Positions 26,534 through 33,834 of a stretch of 37,216 nucleotides of DNA are shown here, in pieces. Positions within the stretch are counted from its first letter, which is position 1; each line of letters starts with the position of its first letter. A model generated the notes under the pieces. It was not told the origin of the DNA and searched no databases. It worked only from the letters and a program-made list of their open reading frames with translations. This DNA is from an uncultured Bacteroidota bacterium (GTDB taxonomy: Bacteria; Bacteroidota; Bacteroidia; Chitinophagales; Chitinophagaceae). Location of the stretch: positions 1-37,216 of the forward strand of contig CAIJXT010000012.1 in assembly GCA_903824665.1 (NCBI GenBank), read 5' to 3'. The position numbers and the translations under genes were made by a program.

Positions 26534-26590
26534 TATGTTTGGCTTTCAGAAAGCTGTAATGTGTCAGCTGCCAAATATTGACTAACTTTA
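26534..26590 (+). promoter_or_regulatory. Two -7-like boxes before the 2OG oxygenase gene
   Basis: TATGTTTG at 26534-26541 is an exact TAnnTTTG match with a TTG 16 nt upstream, giving a leader of about 48 nt. TAACTTTA at 26583-26590 differs from the consensus only in the last base and ends 6 nt before the ATG, which would give a leaderless mRNA. Which is used cannot be told from sequence. Confidence 0.35.
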
Positions 26591-26596
26591 GCCAAC

Positions 26597-27193
26597 ATGG
26601 AGGCTAAGTTCGAGGAGTTGATCGAGAGTTTTGTTAAAGGGAATGTGGGTATTTCTGAATCATTTCTGACCGCTCCACTGGCAGCGGCACTACAGCAGAA
26701 TTTATTGCGTCTCAAGCGCGACAGCAGAATGATCGCTGCCGGCATAGGCAATGCGGTGCTGAAAGACAAAACGCAGAAAGTGCGCGGCGACAAAACCTGC
26801 TGGCTGGATGGTAAAAGCAAGAACCTGGCAGAAGTAGAATTTCTTGATCTCGTTAGCCAGTTCATGGTGCACCTCAACCGCACATGTTATACCGGTATCA
26901 ATGCCTGCGAGTTTCATTATGCATTATACGAGCAGGGTACCTGCTACTCCCGCCACAAAGACCAGCTCCGAAACGACTACAACCGCAAATTTTCTATGAT
27001 CAGTTACCTCAACGAAGACTGGGTAGAAGCAGATGGTGGCCAACTGGTGATACACAACGAAGACGAAACAAGCTGGCAGATAATGCCGGAAAACCGCAAG
27101 ACTATTTTCTTCCAGAGCGATGTAATAGAGCACGAAGTAGCCATCGCCAACCGCCCCCGGATGAGTATTACCGGCTGGCTGAAGAGGGTATAG
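26597..27193 (+). CDS. 2-oxoglutarate/Fe(II)-dependent oxygenase (prolyl-4-hydroxylase-like)
   Basis: This 198-residue cytosolic enzyme couples oxidation of 2-oxoglutarate to hydroxylation of a substrate. The iron triad is visible as H120-x-D122 (CYSRHKDQ) and H179 (DVIEHEV), with R188 nine residues beyond the distal His (NRPRMSITGW) positioned to bind the 2-oxoglutarate carboxylate, the spacing of PHD/EGLN-type enzymes. ISYLNEDWVEADGGQLVIH (about 135-153) is the conserved double-stranded beta-helix core of the P4Hc family. Bacterial members include those hydroxylating EF-Tu or ribosomal proteins, but the target here is unknown. The gene stands alone between the glycosyltransferases and the convergent NHL gene. 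Confidence 0.88.
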   Translation: MEAKFEELIESFVKGNVGISESFLTAPLAAALQQNLLRLKRDSRMIAAGIGNAVLKDKTQKVRGDKTCWLDGKSKNLAEVEFLDLVSQFMVHLNRTCYTGINACEFHYALYEQGTCYSRHKDQLRNDYNRKFSMISYLNEDWVEADGGQLVIHNEDETSWQIMPENRKTIFFQSDVIEHEVAIANRPRMSITGWLKRV

Positions 27194-27292
27194 CTATATT
27201 TGCACCCAACGCGTATTCCTATTCATCGGGCGAGTGTCTCACTCCTCTTATTTTTGAAACGACTACCTCACCAAAAAACAATACATATACAC

Positions 27293-27355
27293 AAAAATGA
27301 GGGGCATTGCAAGCTGCGCGCCGGGCTGTGTGCTGTAGCCGCGCAGCAATCTCGC
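27293..27355 (+). repeat. Palindromic dispersed repeat, copy 1
   Basis: A 63-bp element matches 29251-29318 over its whole length except for two substitutions and a 5-bp deletion (CGTGG missing before CAATCTC). Its centre can fold: GCTGCGC pairs with GCGCAGC and GGCT with AGCC inside. The ends ATTGC and GCAAT can pair as well. This is REP/MITE-like architecture. It lies between the convergent 2OG-oxygenase and NHL genes. Confidence 0.8.
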
Positions 27356-27399
27356 CAAATGACGGTGAAAATAATCCAGTCCCCAAGCGAATTAAGTAT

Positions 27400-29007
27400 T
27401 TACTCTTTCACAAACCGCCTCACCCACACATCGTTTACCCGTATCAGGTACATACCCGGTGGCAGATGAGCAATATTGACCTGTACATTATTCTTGCCAA
27501 ATTCTTCGGTTAGTAGTGCCTGCCCTAACAGGTTGGTAATCGCCACCATATTTACAGCCTCGGTACCCGCTACATTTAGCGTATGCAGCGCAGGGTTGGG
27601 GTAGATGCTGTAGCCACCCACGCCACCCACATCATTTATACCTACACTGCCTACCGATACCAGGTGTGGTGCCGATGTGGTGCTATCGTAGCAGTAGGTT
27701 ATTGCCGGCACTATCCGTGCGGTTATCGTATCTGTGCCGGCTGCCTTGGTGTATGTAACCGTAGGTACCGTGGTAGTGGCAAACTGTATGCCTTTATTCA
27801 TCCATTTTATCGTGTAGGTGCTGCCTGCGCCGGCTACTGTGGCATTCACGGTAACGGTAGCACCTACGCTGGCTGTGGTGATGCCCGATATGGTTGCTGT
27901 TGGAGTGGTTGGGGGATTGAAGGTTACTTTGCGGATACGGCGGCCGGAGCCGGGTACCGACACACTACCTACTGTTGGGATATATAAGTTGCCGCACGCA
28001 TCAAGTGCAATCCCTGATGGATAATTTAGGGATGCAGCGGAGGCCGCAGCACCATCACCACCATCTCCAACACTACCATTACCAGCAACACTATATAATA
28101 TCCCAGCCCCGTCAACTTTATAAATTCTGTTATTATACCTATCTGCAATAAACAAATTATTAATTGTATCTAAAGTGATCTTAGCTGGGTTAATTTGCGC
28201 ACTAGTAGCTGGTATACCATCGCCGATATAGTCTGCAATACCATTACCGGCAACGGTACTGATAATTCCCGTCGTACTCACTTTCCTCACTCTATTGCTT
28301 ACACTACTAATATCCGCAATAAACAGATTTCCAGTATCATCAATAGCTAGTCCGGTAGGTAAAGCCAATTGTGCTAAGATAGCAAGCCCTCCATCACCAC
28401 TAAAGCCTGCAACCCCTGTACCTACGTAGGTGGAAATAATGCCAGATGTGTCTATTTTTCGAATCCTTGCATTATAGGCATCTGCAATATAAATATTGCC
28501 CGAATTATCAATACAAATGTCTTGGGGAGCCCACAGAGGGGCATCAGTCGCAGGCACTCCATCGGATATATAAGTACCAACGCCTGTCCCGGCAATTGTT
28601 GTTATGACTCCAGTAGTAGCATTAATTTTTCTTATTCTATTGTTTTGCAAATCAACAATCAAAATATTACCAAAGGTATCTAGAGTAACTGCCGATGGAC
28701 CATTGAGTCTTGCATTTGTAGCTGGACCACTATCACCCATATATCCTCCCATTCCATTCCCAGCGATTGTTGTAATAATACCTGAAGACGTAATTCTGCG
28801 AATTCTGTTTGAATTTTGGCCATCAGCAAAGTAATAATTACCGAATTTATCAAATATACCACCTGCGGGATTCGGTGTATTTGCAGCCAATGCATATACG
28901 CCCTCTCCGCTAAACGTAGAAATCCCTGTACCTGCTATTGTAGCAATTATTTGAGCTCTTAGGGCAAAATGTATAAAAAACAAGGCAATCATCAAACACG
29001 ATTTCAT
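27400..29007 (-). CDS. Secreted NHL-repeat beta-propeller protein with T9SS sorting domain
   Basis: With the start at 29007 the protein has 535 residues and begins with a clear signal peptide (MKSCLMIALFFIHFALRAQ). The longer frame to 29136 adds 43 polar residues that would bury this signal, so I reject it. Residues about 20-330 form NHL-type propeller blades with a recurring pattern IxTIAGxGxxGxxGDGxPAT, then LxxPxGxxxDxxGNxYIAD, then NxRIRKI; about six blades can be counted. An Ig-like domain follows (about 335-450, TASVGATVTVNATVAGAG), and the end is a type A Por-secretion sorting domain (about 465-535: YSIYPNPALHTLNV ... LPPGMYLIRVND). The propeller probably binds a ligand at the cell surface; which one is unknown. 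It is flanked by two copies of a palindromic repeat. Confidence 0.9.
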   Translation of the reverse strand: MKSCLMIALFFIHFALRAQIIATIAGTGISTFSGEGVYALAANTPNPAGGIFDKFGNYYFADGQNSNRIRRITSSGIITTIAGNGMGGYMGDSGPATNARLNGPSAVTLDTFGNILIVDLQNNRIRKINATTGVITTIAGTGVGTYISDGVPATDAPLWAPQDICIDNSGNIYIADAYNARIRKIDTSGIISTYVGTGVAGFSGDGGLAILAQLALPTGLAIDDTGNLFIADISSVSNRVRKVSTTGIISTVAGNGIADYIGDGIPATSAQINPAKITLDTINNLFIADRYNNRIYKVDGAGILYSVAGNGSVGDGGDGAAASAASLNYPSGIALDACGNLYIPTVGSVSVPGSGRRIRKVTFNPPTTPTATISGITTASVGATVTVNATVAGAGSTYTIKWMNKGIQFATTTVPTVTYTKAAGTDTITARIVPAITYCYDSTTSAPHLVSVGSVGINDVGGVGGYSIYPNPALHTLNVAGTEAVNMVAITNLLGQALLTEEFGKNNVQVNIAHLPPGMYLIRVNDVWVRRFVKE

Positions 29008-29021
29008 AGACCAGCCTGGCG

Positions 29022-29070
29022 CCAGTGTTTTCCACTGGTGTCTGCATTCCTGCCAGTGTTTTTCACTGGC
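29022..29070 (-). repeat. Two tandem CCAGTG/CACTGG hairpins in the NHL gene leader
   Basis: 29022-29038 folds as CCAGTG - 5-nt loop - CACTGG, and 29052-29070 as GCCAGTG - 5 T (plus strand) - CACTGGC. Centre-to-centre distance is 31 bp. They sit 15-63 nt before the NHL start codon. On the minus strand the loops are A-rich and no T-run follows, so they are not typical terminators; they may be leader structures or a small duplicated element. Confidence 0.6.
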
Positions 29071-29250
29071 GACAGCAACTGGTGCCGTTTGCCCGTCAAT
29101 AGGGTGGTCAATACCCGGGTTATAGTGCAATTGCATTGTATAAAGTTAAAACAAAATTGTTTCAAAAAAATAGAAATTCGTTTTTTAATTGCTACAAGCC
29201 ACATTCCCACGGTCTGAGTTTCCAGCACCCCTTTTACACCACATAAACCA

Positions 29251-29318
29251 AAAAATGAGGGTCATTGCGAGCTGCGCGCCGGGCTGTGTGCTGTAGCCGC
29301 GCAGCGTGGCAATCTCGC
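29251..29318 (+). repeat. Palindromic dispersed repeat, copy 2
   Basis: This 68-bp copy is in the same orientation as 27293-27355 and carries the extra CGTGG, so that GTCATTGCGAGC at one end mirrors GCGTGGCAATCTCGC at the other. That pair of ends resembles widespread intergenic palindromes seen in several phyla. It is probably the more complete copy. Confidence 0.8.
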
Positions 29319-29471
29319 TGGTGTCAGCCAGTGTCTTGCCCTACCAAGTACATTTTCAACCTTCCTTTGTTTTTTGCTACTACACCCAGGCCCCGCGACT
29401 CTTTTTGCGCATATATTGGTTGATTATCAAGGTTTTACTACCCATTTTTTGCGCACAAACGCATACCTGAC

Positions 29472-30221
29472 CTATGCTGCCATGCGGGCCGCTAAACGAC
29501 GTGCTGCCCTATTGGTGTGCTTGACATCGCGGCTGTGGGCAGGCGGGACCTTTGAAACCGTCCCGGCCACTTCGGGTTTGCCATGGATAGCTACATTGGT
29601 GTCCTGTTTTCTGGCCTGTGGAGCGGCTGGTTTAGTCGCAGTTTGAGCAGGAGCAGGGTCGACTGCATCTATGGCTTTATTGTTATCCTTTTCCCAAGAG
29701 GCAAGGTCTTCGAGGTCGAGCCGGGCTTCGGAAGGATCTTCGTTTATTGGAGCATGCGCCATTGCGGTCATATCGGGCAGAGCTTGTGCGCCGGCCCGAG
29801 ACTTGATATAGTTGTTGATAACCGGCTTCAACTCCTCTGCCATAGCTGGATCGGCTTTATGAACAAAATCCATAAAATAGGTCATCATTTCGACGTTCTC
29901 ATTGAGCGTGGCACGGTCTTTAAGTTTGCTTATGGTCATGGTAAGACGATGCATGGCGTTTACTTCCTGCAGTGTGACGGGCTTACCGGCCCTGTCGGGA
30001 GATAGGATACTTTCCTGAAGCTTTGCCAAAATACAATAACAATTGCCGGCCAAGGCTACGGGCATTACCTGCGCGCTTTCGCGGATGCGGTCCCAATGAT
30101 TGTGACGTACCCAGTAATGTACGGTGCGCCGACTGATACCAATGATCCGGGCAATCTCTGTCTTGGTAAGACTTGTCTGGAAGTACAGACTCTCGGCCTG
30201 TTTCTGCTGTTCTGCTTTCAT
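29472..30221 (-). CDS. HTH protein resembling phage terminase small subunits (orphan)
   Basis: This 249-residue protein starts with a helix-turn-helix (LTKTEIARIIGISRRTVHYW, about residues 18-37), preceded by LYFQTS and followed by a helical region with VTLQEVNAMHRLTMTISKLK and ENVEMMTYFMDFVHKADPAMA (in pieces, about 82-127). This layout, an N-terminal HTH plus a helical oligomerisation region, resembles terminase small subunits. The C-terminal 90 residues are low-complexity, Ala/Pro-rich, and end in a basic cluster HTNRAARRLAARMAA. No large terminase, portal or capsid gene is nearby, so it is either a lone prophage remnant or a chromosomally kept DNA-binding protein. A -7 box lies 22 nt upstream. 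Confidence 0.6.
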   Translation of the reverse strand: MKAEQQKQAESLYFQTSLTKTEIARIIGISRRTVHYWVRHNHWDRIRESAQVMPVALAGNCYCILAKLQESILSPDRAGKPVTLQEVNAMHRLTMTISKLKDRATLNENVEMMTYFMDFVHKADPAMAEELKPVINNYIKSRAGAQALPDMTAMAHAPINEDPSEARLDLEDLASWEKDNNKAIDAVDPAPAQTATKPAAPQARKQDTNVAIHGKPEVAGTVSKVPPAHSRDVKHTNRAARRLAARMAA

Positions 30222-30705
30222 ATGTTGGGATTTTTTAGTGGAACAAAATTAGTGAGGTAATGAAAGCAGAGTAGCAGAGCGGGGGAATTTGTGGATATCT
30301 TATAGCGACCTGACGATACCAGCGCAGGTTAAAGAATAGCGGCCGAAGAGGAAAGAAAGGTGATGGGCATGATCGGCATTGCGGCAAACCTAAGCAAGAA
30401 AGGTGCCGAAAATTTCAATCGGGTCAAAGCAGATGCGACAGCTTGAAACAGGTTTGAGAGCTTTGCCTTTTTGCGTCCGGACAAAACCATAATGTTCATG
30501 TATGAACGTGTGCCGAGGATGCCAAACCTACCGCCGATGATTGCCAAAGACAAAACCAAATAGAATTGCATTCATTTTGGGGGCTTTTAAAACACCAAAG
30601 TGCGTAAAAAGCACAATAGCCTCTCTTTCGGTAAGCAGTAAAGGTTTGTTATTAGAAAGTATGTACGCTTTGGCAAATATAACGTACACAATATCAAGCT
30701 TTATG
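30222..30705. other. 484-bp region without a confident gene
   Basis: TAATTTTG at 30244-30251 (minus strand) is a -7 box for the HTH gene. On the plus strand, about 30340-30447, a short frame reads AAEEERKVMGMIGIAANLSKK and ends at a stop after NRVKADATA; it has protein-like composition but is closed upstream by TAA and may be a gene remnant or chance. TATATTTG at 30674-30681 (minus) is another -7 match with no obvious gene behind it except two doubtful frames at 30528-30728 and 30329-30571. Confidence 0.5.
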
Positions 30706-31431
30706 TCATGCAGTATCTCTGTCCGCATACACTTCTCGTTTGGTCTTTATGATAGAGAAGATATGCATGAAAATAGCCACCGGTGCTATAAAACCCGCAA
30801 AGAGTGTGTAAGGAAATGAGCCGAATTCTTTTATAGACAGGTAGCCGGGATTAGTGTATATGTGCGGAAAGTAAGCATGACTGATCATGATAAAACCAAT
30901 TATTGCCAGGGTGAGATTTCCGGCAAAATTCCAGAAAATGATCAGGTTTGGCGGAAGTACTTTTTTGGTGTAGCCAAAGTAGCCAATTCCAAACGCCGAT
31001 ACACCGATCAGGATCTCATAATTGTAACCCTCAAATGTACTGGCACGGGGTATCATGCCTTCGGTGTACATGCCCAGCAATAGTAGTTCCACTACTATCC
31101 TGAAACCCTGCATATACACCAGCCACCCTGCAGGCGTAGCACTGATGAGATTGCTGAAGCGGTTGCTCTTGAAAAACCAGAAGATGAACAGCAGGCAGGG
31201 TAGTATCAGCAGTAGTGGTACCCGGGGAGGTAATTCGGCAGTGGTGAAGATACCTGTCAAAGAAAGAAGGCTTACATAAGTAAGCCATCCTCCAAGTATC
31301 AACAACGATCGTGTTTTAAACTGTTTTTGTTTCGAAGCATCGGTAATGGCTCTATTGGCAACAGCGGCAATGCCAATATACAGCAGGGTAGCCATAAGTA
31401 TGGTCAGTAGAATGAACCCTGCTTTGATCAT
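30706..31431 (-). CDS. Multi-pass membrane protein of unknown function
   Basis: This 241-residue protein has seven hydrophobic segments, at about 3-24, 42-64, 70-92, 104-124, 139-155, 163-185 and 206-228, and short polar loops. It starts with MIKAGFILLTILMATLLY and ends in a basic tail (IIKTKREVYADRDTA). I see no transporter, kinase or protease motif. Two conserved-looking loop motifs, WLVYMQGFRIVVELLLLGMY and PRASTFEGYNYEILIG, might help a profile search. Together with the secreted protein upstream on the same strand (31568-32257) it could form a loose two-gene unit, but 136 bp separate them. Confidence 0.8.
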   Translation of the reverse strand: MIKAGFILLTILMATLLYIGIAAVANRAITDASKQKQFKTRSLLILGGWLTYVSLLSLTGIFTTAELPPRVPLLLILPCLLFIFWFFKSNRFSNLISATPAGWLVYMQGFRIVVELLLLGMYTEGMIPRASTFEGYNYEILIGVSAFGIGYFGYTKKVLPPNLIIFWNFAGNLTLAIIGFIMISHAYFPHIYTNPGYLSIKEFGSFPYTLFAGFIAPVAIFMHIFSIIKTKREVYADRDTA

Positions 31432-31567
31432 AGCCGGAACTTTAAAGATGTGTCAATAGGCCTTAAAACATAAAGATATGAAAATTCAATTTTATACAAA
31501 CACCAAACATGAAATATATGTTACCAGTGTTATTAACCTGTGGATTAGTCACTGCTTTAGACATTGA

Positions 31568-32257
31568 TTAGGAATCACTATTCTCCCGGTTGATTTGTTT
31601 TTTTCTCCTTTCCTTAAGCCGACGGTTGAATTCTGATGCACATGGAAAGTACTCAAGATCAAAAATTTTTGACTGGTATTTGTATTTATTTACTTTCCCG
31701 TTTTTCTTATAATTGAAAAAATCGTAGTCGAGCCAATAGATGTAAGATAACTGCCTCATTTTATAGTCGTTGATAATGAGACCACGCCCATTGGGCTTGC
31801 CACCCATACCCGACGATTTTGTGGTATCCCATTTGCGTTTCTTGGTTTGCCATTCAGGAAATCCGTGATGTACAATCAGGTAATCTTTGCTGCTGTCGTT
31901 CAGCGGTACGTTGGTAGCCGGTGAAAAATCTGCATTCATCAGCACCCCGTCGAACTTACGATCCATAATGGCTGCGAAATTGGTATCGAAATAAAAATAA
32001 ACGGGACAAAATGAAAAATGGTCCTTAAAATCGTTGACCATAGCCATCGCTACTTCAAAGGTTTCGCGCCTGAAAACCTCGAGGTCTGCATACCTTTTCG
32101 CTTTTATTAGTGCATTGGTTCTGTTTTGCTCTGACGAAAGATGCACCAGTACGAAGGATGGGAAATTAGCCTTGTGCGTATCCTGTGCTTTACCACCTTT
32201 GGGCAAAAGAGTAGCAAATATCAGCATGACTATGGTAAGCGGCTTACAGATGGACAT
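31568..32257 (-). CDS. Predicted secreted protein of unknown function
   Basis: This 229-residue protein has a signal peptide (TIVMLIFATLLPKGGKAQ, cleavage near residue 25). The mature part begins with NFPSFVLVHLSSEQNR, includes AKRYADLEVFRRETFEVA, an aromatic stretch FSFCPVYFYFDTNFA, VHHGFPEWQTKKRKW and an internal GMGGKPNGRGLIINDY, and ends in a strongly basic and acidic tail (FNRRLKERRKKQINRENSDS, about 210-229). It appears to be a family confined to Bacteroidota, which I do not recognise further. TAACTTTG lies only 5 nt upstream of its ATG, implying a leaderless mRNA. Confidence 0.8.
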   Translation of the reverse strand: MSICKPLTIVMLIFATLLPKGGKAQDTHKANFPSFVLVHLSSEQNRTNALIKAKRYADLEVFRRETFEVAMAMVNDFKDHFSFCPVYFYFDTNFAAIMDRKFDGVLMNADFSPATNVPLNDSSKDYLIVHHGFPEWQTKKRKWDTTKSSGMGGKPNGRGLIINDYKMRQLSYIYWLDYDFFNYKKNGKVNKYKYQSKIFDLEYFPCASEFNRRLKERRKKQINRENSDS

Positions 32258-32636
32258 GGAGGCAAAGTTATGGGAAAAGACAAAAGTGCGTGGTCTAAAA
32301 TTGTTTCAGAATTTCACAACAGACCAACGAATTTGCAGTAACGCTACGCTATTTGCGTTTTACAAAGTTGTTTCCAGGTTTTGATTTTAGGGTTGTTTCA
32401 TTTTGCAATTTGATAAAACACGATATTTTTTCAATAAACAAAGATAATGCCCTATAAAATGTACAGGAACGATGGCAAAAATTACGTTACTTCCAAAGAA
32501 ACCGTTAATTTTATGGCTGAACCTTTTTGGTGCGACCTTGAGCTTGGCTGACGGCACTATTTGTATTGCGCATTGACTAAGCCTACATTTTGGGTTGCCG
32601 GATAAAGAAACAGGTGATAATAAATAAATTAAATAC
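32258..32636. other. 379-bp divergent intergenic region
   Basis: It separates the secreted protein gene (minus) from the EGF-like lipoprotein gene (plus). The only clear element is the -7 box for the minus-strand gene. A one-mismatch box TACATTTT lies at about 32583 on the plus strand, roughly 45 nt before the lipoprotein start. A minus-strand frame of 133 codons (32387-32788) overlaps the lipoprotein gene antisense and is not credible. Confidence 0.5.
32263..32270 (-). promoter_or_regulatory. -7 box (TAACTTTG) 5 nt before an ATG
   Basis: An exact TAnnTTTG match on the minus strand ends 5 nt before the start codon at 32257, so transcription should begin at or within the start codon. Confidence 0.55.
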
Positions 32637-33317
32637 ATGAAACAAACAAAAGCGATCGTTTTTACAACAATGCTCACACTTCTTGCATTTGGTGCTATAG
32701 TGTATACCTCCTGCAGAAAAGACAGGTGCAAAACACTCAATTGCCAGAATGGAGGCACCTGCAGTGATGGATTCTGTATTTGTGCCACAGGCTATACCGG
32801 CACCTATTGCCAGACACCCAATGTGTCATCCATTGCATTTCGTAATGAGACCTTTACTCCTGTAACACTAACCATAAACGGTGCCAATTACAGCGTTGAT
32901 ACAGGCAAATTCATAACATTCACAGGCTCATATGGCGATACTATTAAAGGAACCGCGTTTACCCACGGCACTTACGGCCTCAATGTGGATATTGATCCTT
33001 TCAAAATTGTATTCCCGGTTCGTGGTACAACAATGCATGACCTGAATGTAAATGCCAATTTCTTCTTCCTGATGGCAACAAATAATAACAGCACTGTACC
33101 TTATATTACACAAGTACATGTATACAATCCGCAAAGCGATACTGTTTTAGATGTGACAAGTGTGTACAATGATGGCCGTAGTTATCACATAGGCTATTAC
33201 GAGGCATTTAACGATACTAAAGTTGCGTTGGAAAAAACACCGCTGGTATGGAAATTTAGTCCCCCATTTTCAACAGCACTTACTAAAAACCAATCCTACA
33301 ACGCTATTATTAACTAG
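32637..33317 (+). CDS. Lipoprotein with an EGF-like domain
   Basis: The 226-residue protein has a lipoprotein signal (LLAFGAIVYTSC, lipidation at C26) followed at once by a six-cysteine EGF-like domain: C31-x4-C36-x5-C42-x4-C47-x-C49-x8-C58, including NGGTC and the terminal GYTGTYC, the classic EGF pattern. The rest (about 60-226) is a beta-rich region with paired strands (PVTLTINGANYSVDTGKFI; VHVYNPQSDTVLDVTSVYND) and no assigned domain. It would sit on the outer membrane, perhaps exposed, and the EGF unit suggests protein or glycan contact. EGF-like domains in bacterial lipoproteins are uncommon but known in Bacteroidota. An intrinsic terminator follows 22 nt after the stop. Confidence 0.88.
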   Translation: MKQTKAIVFTTMLTLLAFGAIVYTSCRKDRCKTLNCQNGGTCSDGFCICATGYTGTYCQTPNVSSIAFRNETFTPVTLTINGANYSVDTGKFITFTGSYGDTIKGTAFTHGTYGLNVDIDPFKIVFPVRGTTMHDLNVNANFFFLMATNNNSTVPYITQVHVYNPQSDTVLDVTSVYNDGRSYHIGYYEAFNDTKVALEKTPLVWKFSPPFSTALTKNQSYNAIIN

Positions 33318-33338
33318 GATCTGTTTACCTCACTTCAG

Positions 33339-33379
33339 ACCATTGGTTAGAACGTTTGTTCATTCCAATGGTTTTTTTC
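33339..33379 (+). terminator. Intrinsic terminator after the EGF-like lipoprotein gene
   Basis: ACCATTGG (33339-33346) pairs with CCAATGGT (33365-33372), with an inner GAAC/GTTC helix, and a run of seven T follows. It ends transcription 22 nt after the lipoprotein stop and separates it from the DUF1801 gene. Confidence 0.85.
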
Positions 33380-33408
33380 TCCTTCAATATATTTAACATT
33401 AATATACT

Positions 33409-33834
33409 ATGTCAGCACTAAAGACCCAACCGACAGCAATCAGCCTTGCAGATTTTCTTTCAACTGTTGAAGGCGAACAGAAAAAGGCAGATTGTACAGC
33501 CATTGCAGGCATAATGAAGCGCGTCACAGGCGATGAGCCAATCATCTGGGGTGGTAGTATGGTTGGTTTTGGATCTTACAGTTACACTAATACTACAAAG
33601 AAAGAGGCAACATGGTTTCTGGTGGGGTTTGCACCACGAAAGCAAAATATCACATTGTACATTATGTCAGGTTTTGACCAATACGGAGACCTGGTTGGCA
33701 AGCTAGGTAAATGTAAAACAGGTGGCAGCTGTCTGTACATCAGCAAACTGTCCGATATCGATGTTGCGGTTTTAGAATCGCTTATTCAGGAGTCGGTAGC
33801 TAACATGAAGCAACGTCATCCGGAAAAATTATAG
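33409..33834 (+). CDS. DUF1801 domain-containing protein (YdhG-like)
   Basis: The 141-residue cytosolic protein has the DUF1801 pattern: MKRVTGDEPIIWGGSMVGFG (about 37-56), a following YSYTNTTKKEATWFLVGFAP (about 58-77), RKQNITLYIMSGFDQYGDL (about 78-96), LGKCKTGGSCLYISKLSDID (about 99-118) and the helix VLESLIQESV. This family has a small alpha/beta fold; its biochemical role is not established (some members are called iron-chaperone-like, without strong evidence). TATATTTA, one mismatch from a -7 box, lies 13 nt upstream. It is separated from the EGF gene by a terminator. Confidence 0.88.
   Translation: MSALKTQPTAISLADFLSTVEGEQKKADCTAIAGIMKRVTGDEPIIWGGSMVGFGSYSYTNTTKKEATWFLVGFAPRKQNITLYIMSGFDQYGDLVGKLGKCKTGGSCLYISKLSDIDVAVLESLIQESVANMKQRHPEKL

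Larger units (their letters stand above)
29008..29471. other. 464-bp intergenic region upstream of the NHL gene
   Basis: The stretch holds two tandem hairpins just before the NHL start (29022-29038 and 29052-29070), repeat copy 2 (29251-29318) and two direct copies of TTTTTGCGCA at 29402-29411 and 29446-29455. No convincing gene is present; the 74-83-codon frames on both strands have no recognisable content. Confidence 0.6.

Noticed and set aside
29008..29136. 43-residue N-terminal extension of the NHL protein
   Set aside because: The signal peptide begins at the internal ATG at 29007, and the upstream part consists of hairpin DNA.
30528..30728. 66-codon minus-strand frame overlapping the end of the 7-TM gene
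   Set aside because: No start-site support or recognisable domain, and it overlaps a known gene; a small real peptide cannot be excluded.
32387..32788. 133-codon minus-strand frame
   Set aside because: It overlaps the signal peptide and EGF domain of the lipoprotein gene antisense; composition is irregular.
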